Source: JAQVOO01 sp964524755
Lineage (GTDB): Bacteria; Spirochaetota; Spirochaetia; Sphaerochaetales; Sphaerochaetaceae
Assembly (NCBI GenBank): GCA_964524755.1
Contig: CAZGDR010000002.1
Location: forward strand, 1-64,000
Length of the DNA stretch: 64,000 nt
Direction: 5' to 3'
The notes under the pieces are model-generated. The model had not been told where the DNA came from. It was given only the letters and a program-made list of their open reading frames with translations, and made no database searches. Below, in pieces: positions 61,231 to 64,000 of the stretch. Made by a program: the position numbers and the translations under genes. How positions within the stretch are numbered: position 1 is the first letter of the stretch; each line of letters opens with the position of its first letter.

Positions 61231-61654
61231 GAGCTATAAACTGGACTGTAACTTCAAATTGTCGTTCTTTATATAAGCGGATAGAGAAAGGGTGTTCCTT
61301 TACTTGAGAATAATTGAAGTCAGTTGCGAAACGATTTAATAGGGGCATAAGATGCTTCCCTTCGGTTGGAGCAAAAGGCATTTGGTAAAACAGGTATGAA
61401 CCAGCTTCAACTGTGTTGATTGCTGGGGATGTGTCGTCAGGAAAACGATAATATGCAGCAAGGCATGAGACACTGTATAAATCAGCAGTTAATAGTGCTT
61501 TGCATGCTAAAAGCGCGTCAGTTCCTATAGGAGCTTGGGAAAGTTGCTCCAGAAGTAAATCGTATGCTTCATGGCAAGGAAGAGAACCTGAAAGTTCTTT
61601 TGTATAGACTAAGGGTTGTTGCAAGTGTAATTGCTTGGTTGATGTATGGGTCAT
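61208..61654 (-). CDS. Hypothetical protein
   Basis: 148 residues. I do not recognise it. No signal peptide, membrane segment or metal motif is seen; the middle is Ala/Leu-rich and the end has several beta-like stretches (SIRLYKERQFEVTVQFI). I take the start at 61654, because TACACT lies exactly six bases upstream. Its start codon is three bases from that of the divergent metalloprotease gene, so their control elements lie within each other's coding sequence. Confidence 0.55.
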   Translation of the reverse strand: MTHTSTKQLHLQQPLVYTKELSGSLPCHEAYDLLLEQLSQAPIGTDALLACKALLTADLYSVSCLAAYYRFPDDTSPAINTVEAGSYLFYQMPFAPTEGKHLMPLLNRFATDFNYSQVKEHPFSIRLYKERQFEVTVQFIAPIRTIQG

Positions 61655-61657
61655 AAT

Positions 61658-62383
61658 ATGAGTGTAGTAAAAAATAGATCTAAAGTACAGTATAAAGTGC
61701 AAAGGCGAAAAAATAGAAAGCGAATTTCATTGCGGATTACAGATGATGCCCTAGTTCTTGTATCTGTGCCCTATTCTACGCCCTCATCTGTAATAGAAGA
61801 TGTCATTTCTGAAAACTCGGAGTGGATAAAAACAAGAGTCGCACAGGTTCTACAACTTCCTTCTCCCTTACCGGCTCATACCTACACAACAGGAGATTGT
61901 TTTTTAGTGCTCGGTGAAGAGCATATCTTACAGGTAGAACACGGTAAGGCTCGGGTGACTAATTGTAGCCGAAATGGAACGACACTGATTGTGAAAACTC
62001 GCAAGGGCGCTGGTGAGACGGCTATTCGTAAAGCGATTGAAACGTGGTATGCAACATTTGGAAACGAGCTTTATGAGAAGCTTGTAACGCGATGGCTAAG
62101 TATCATAGAAGAACCCCCTAAGATTAAACTAACAACGGTGGAGATAGCTTCCTATCCCAAACGCTGGGGTAGTTGTTCTCAGAAAGGTGAATTGCGTTTT
62201 GCTTTACGTTCGTTAATGTTACCGCAGTCACTCATAGATTATGTAGCGTTGCACGAGGTAGGGCACTTGTATTACTTCAATCACAGTCCAGAATTTAAGT
62301 TGTTTTTAGAAACATACATGCCTGATTGGAGAGAACGGCAAAAAACAATGAATTTGTTACGTCGGCAAGTGGCTGTCATTTGA
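61658..62383 (+). CDS. YgjP-like metallopeptidase (DUF45/M48-type)
   Basis: 241 residues. The N-terminus is very basic (KVQRRKNRKRISLRI). The metal-binding motif VALHEVGHLYYFNHSPEF has HEVGH plus the third His, as in the YgjP/WSS1-like clan. RWGSCSQKGELRFALRSL is the usual family block before it. Its substrate is unknown; relatives are proposed to act on nucleic-acid-bound proteins. An ATG at 61646 is an alternative start. Confidence 0.85.
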   Translation: MSVVKNRSKVQYKVQRRKNRKRISLRITDDALVLVSVPYSTPSSVIEDVISENSEWIKTRVAQVLQLPSPLPAHTYTTGDCFLVLGEEHILQVEHGKARVTNCSRNGTTLIVKTRKGAGETAIRKAIETWYATFGNELYEKLVTRWLSIIEEPPKIKLTTVEIASYPKRWGSCSQKGELRFALRSLMLPQSLIDYVALHEVGHLYYFNHSPEFKLFLETYMPDWRERQKTMNLLRRQVAVI

Positions 62384-62442
62384 AAGTGCGCTACCAAAAC
62401 CCCATAACTTATGATATAAGTAAAGAGCATTTAGGAGGGCGT

Positions 62443-63675
62443 ATGAAACCTAACACTTTGAAACCGGGTATCCATCGGGTATACGCACGTATAGGCGACA
62501 GGGATTTGTTTGAAGGTATTTGGCCAATACCACACGGAGTTTTATTAAACTCGTATGTAGTACAGGGAACCGATAGTATTGCGTTTATTGATCTAGTAAA
62601 AGATTGGGAAGGTGCTGTCAGTTCGATAGAGGCACAGCTAGAAGCTTTGAACCTTTCATTTGCAGATGTAGACTACCTCGTCCTTAACCATATGGAGCCT
62701 GATCACACAGGATCGTTAGCGGCGTTATGTAAAAAGAATCCACGCATGAAGATTCTCTGTACTAAAAAAGCGGTTCCTTTAGTGGAGGCGTTTTATAATA
62801 TTTCTGAAAACGTGAGAGCAGTGGGTTCAGGCGATAGTGTCGATTTAGGGGGTAAAACATTAGTGTTTGAAGAGACTCCTAATATACACTGGCCTGAGAC
62901 TATGATGACCTACATACCAGAAGACAAAATCTTATTTTCCTGTGATGCCTTTGGATCTTTTGGGCAGTACGAACACTGCTTTGATGACGAATTAACAGCT
63001 GAGGAATGGGCTCTTCTTATTCCAGAGACGGAGCGCTACTACGCTAATATTGTCTCGTCATTTAGTCAGTTTGTTCTAAGAGGCATTAAAAAACTGGAAG
63101 CGCTAGATATTGCGATGGTGGCACCGAGTCATGGTATTGTTTGGAGAAAAAACCCTCAGCAAATAATTGATTTATACAAGAAGTTAGCTGAAGATATGAA
63201 CGGGCCTGCTGAAGATGAGGTAACGTTCGTCTGGAGTAGCATGTATGGAAATACGGCAGCTTTAGTCCCCCTTATAAAAGAGACCCTTGAAAATGAAGGC
63301 CTTACTGTCCATGTACACGAAGTTCCGCAAGAGCACGTCTCATTTGTGCTTGCTTCGGCTTGGCGCTCGAGCGGCCTCGTTATCGGCATGCCTACGTATG
63401 AATATAAGATGTTTCCACCCATGTATCATGTACTCGACATTCTTGAACGTAGTCATCTAAATAATAGGAAAGTGATGAGATTTGGATCTTTCGGTTGGTC
63501 GGGTGGTGCGCAAAAACAATTCGAACCTTTTGTAGAATCTCTGAAGTGGGATTGTGTTGGTGTTATTGAATACCAAGGGGCACCTAAAGAGAGTGATCAG
63601 AAACAAGCTATAGAAGTGGCAAAAAATCTTGCTCTCAGCATAAAGCAATGGAGTAAAGAGCGCCAAAAATCGTAA
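62443..63675 (+). CDS. Flavodiiron protein (FprA type)
   Basis: 410 residues. A metallo-beta-lactamase-like domain (about 1-255) carries the diiron ligands: HMEPDHTGS, NIHWPETMM, SCDAFGSFG and PSHGIVWR. A flavodoxin domain follows (about 258-405) with SSMYGNTA for FMN. The protein reduces oxygen or nitric oxide to protect anaerobic cells; no rubredoxin domain is attached, so a separate electron donor is needed. AGGAGG lies four bases before the ATG, which rules out the longer upstream frame. Confidence 0.93.
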   Translation: MKPNTLKPGIHRVYARIGDRDLFEGIWPIPHGVLLNSYVVQGTDSIAFIDLVKDWEGAVSSIEAQLEALNLSFADVDYLVLNHMEPDHTGSLAALCKKNPRMKILCTKKAVPLVEAFYNISENVRAVGSGDSVDLGGKTLVFEETPNIHWPETMMTYIPEDKILFSCDAFGSFGQYEHCFDDELTAEEWALLIPETERYYANIVSSFSQFVLRGIKKLEALDIAMVAPSHGIVWRKNPQQIIDLYKKLAEDMNGPAEDEVTFVWSSMYGNTAALVPLIKETLENEGLTVHVHEVPQEHVSFVLASAWRSSGLVIGMPTYEYKMFPPMYHVLDILERSHLNNRKVMRFGSFGWSGGAQKQFEPFVESLKWDCVGVIEYQGAPKESDQKQAIEVAKNLALSIKQWSKERQKS

Positions 63676-63739
63676 GCATGTCACGATAAAGTAGTAACAT
63701 TTGTGTAGATAGTGCTATAAAGATGCGTATAGCTATTGT

Positions 63740-63765
63740 TTCAGGCCATCATTTGATGGCCTGAA
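63740..63765. terminator. Bidirectional terminator
   Basis: TTCAGGCCATC, loop ATTT, GATGGCCTGAA: perfect 11-bp stem between two convergent genes, with T-rich flanks. Confidence 0.8.
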
Positions 63766-63784
63766 GTGTTACTCTATATAGCTA

Positions 63785-64000
63785 TTATTCAATGATAGGA
63801 CCGAGGTGACGTAAAAATTGTGCAATCTTTTCAGTTGAGGAGATTGATAACTTTTCCTTGGTCGAGTGTACATCGTGTAAGTTCGGTCCTAACGAGACTG
63901 AATCCATTCCGTCCACCAAAGAATTAATAATTCCACACTCTAACCCAGCATGAATAGCTGTGATTTTTGCTTGATTACCCGTGAAGCCCTTCCAGGCTTT
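63785..64000 (-). CDS. pepD: Aminoacyl-histidine dipeptidase-like (PepD), C-terminal part
   Basis: The last 71 codons of a gene running off the window edge; the stop is TAA at 63785-63787. The end of an M20 dipeptidase is recognisable: AIHAGLECGIIN, followed by GMDSVSLGPNLHDVHS and a STEKIAQFL tail. Full-length relatives split short peptides such as carnosine-type dipeptides with zinc. The start and most of the catalytic domain are not visible. Confidence 0.85.
   Translation of the reverse strand, partial: KAWKGFTGNQAKITAIHAGLECGIINSLVDGMDSVSLGPNLHDVHSTKEKLSISSTEKIAQFLRHLGPIIE

Overview
The window looks like the replication-origin neighbourhood of a spirochaete chromosome. The best argument is gene order. 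gyrB-gyrA diverge from dnaA-dnaN-recF-dciA-rpmH-rnpA-yidC-khpB, and parA/parB lie just beyond gyrA. This is the order known around oriC in Borrelia. Supporting hints are a MurA with Asp in place of the catalytic Cys, loose spirochaete-type lipoboxes and a cyclophilin-FKBP fusion. A flavodiiron protein and an oxygen-labile-type serine dehydratase suggest an anaerobe or microaerophile. No insertion sequence, prophage, CRISPR array, rRNA or tRNA was seen. Genes are dense and mostly intact, as in an ordinary core-genome region.

Layout. 0-10 kb: a large PEP/pyruvate-binding protein with receiver-like domains, an RluA-type pseudouridine synthase, topoisomerase IV (parE-parC), an alpha/beta hydrolase and a class II photolyase. 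10-14.5 kb: a CNNM/CBS transporter-like protein, leuS and a small membrane-protein ORF broken by an in-frame TGA. 14.5-25.3 kb: serine dehydratase, a lipoprotein, DUF4416, a DAHP synthase-prephenate dehydratase fusion, nth, metF-metH, a NIF3-like protein and pth. 25.3-38.2 kb: a giant GH13 enzyme, a dicarboxylate symporter, an unknown membrane protein, gpmI, aminopeptidase P, lgt, a C-terminal processing protease and an enhancer-binding-protein-like regulator without a DNA-binding domain. 38.2-38.5 kb: a non-coding stretch with three perfect DnaA boxes. 38.5-58.6 kb: murA, a PfkB kinase, metK and the oriC block with dnaA, gyrase, two parS sites and parA-parB, then a PPIase and radA. 58.6-64 kb: paired 14-bp hairpins, a TraB-family protein, a LysO-like exporter, a YgjP-like metalloprotease, a flavodiiron protein and the tail of a pepD-like peptidase.

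Most genes point away from about 47.8 kb on both sides, as expected if replication starts between dnaA and dnaN. That gap has a run of DnaA boxes and a TAG-rich trinucleotide run. Two perfect parS sites, each attached to a terminator hairpin, sit about 6 kb away next to parA-parB.

The most unexpected signal is regulatory. At least seven genes (leuS, nth, lgt, murA, the PfkB kinase, parA, the LysO-like gene) have the same geometry: a -35 box, a 17-bp spacer, a -10 box, then six bases, then ATG. dnaA has seven bases. Transcription would start on or next to the A of the start codon, so these mRNAs should be leaderless, and none of these starts has a Shine-Dalgarno sequence. Genes with a clear Shine-Dalgarno (metH, the GH13 gene, gyrB) have similar promoters placed further upstream. 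This pattern also corrects several start codons.
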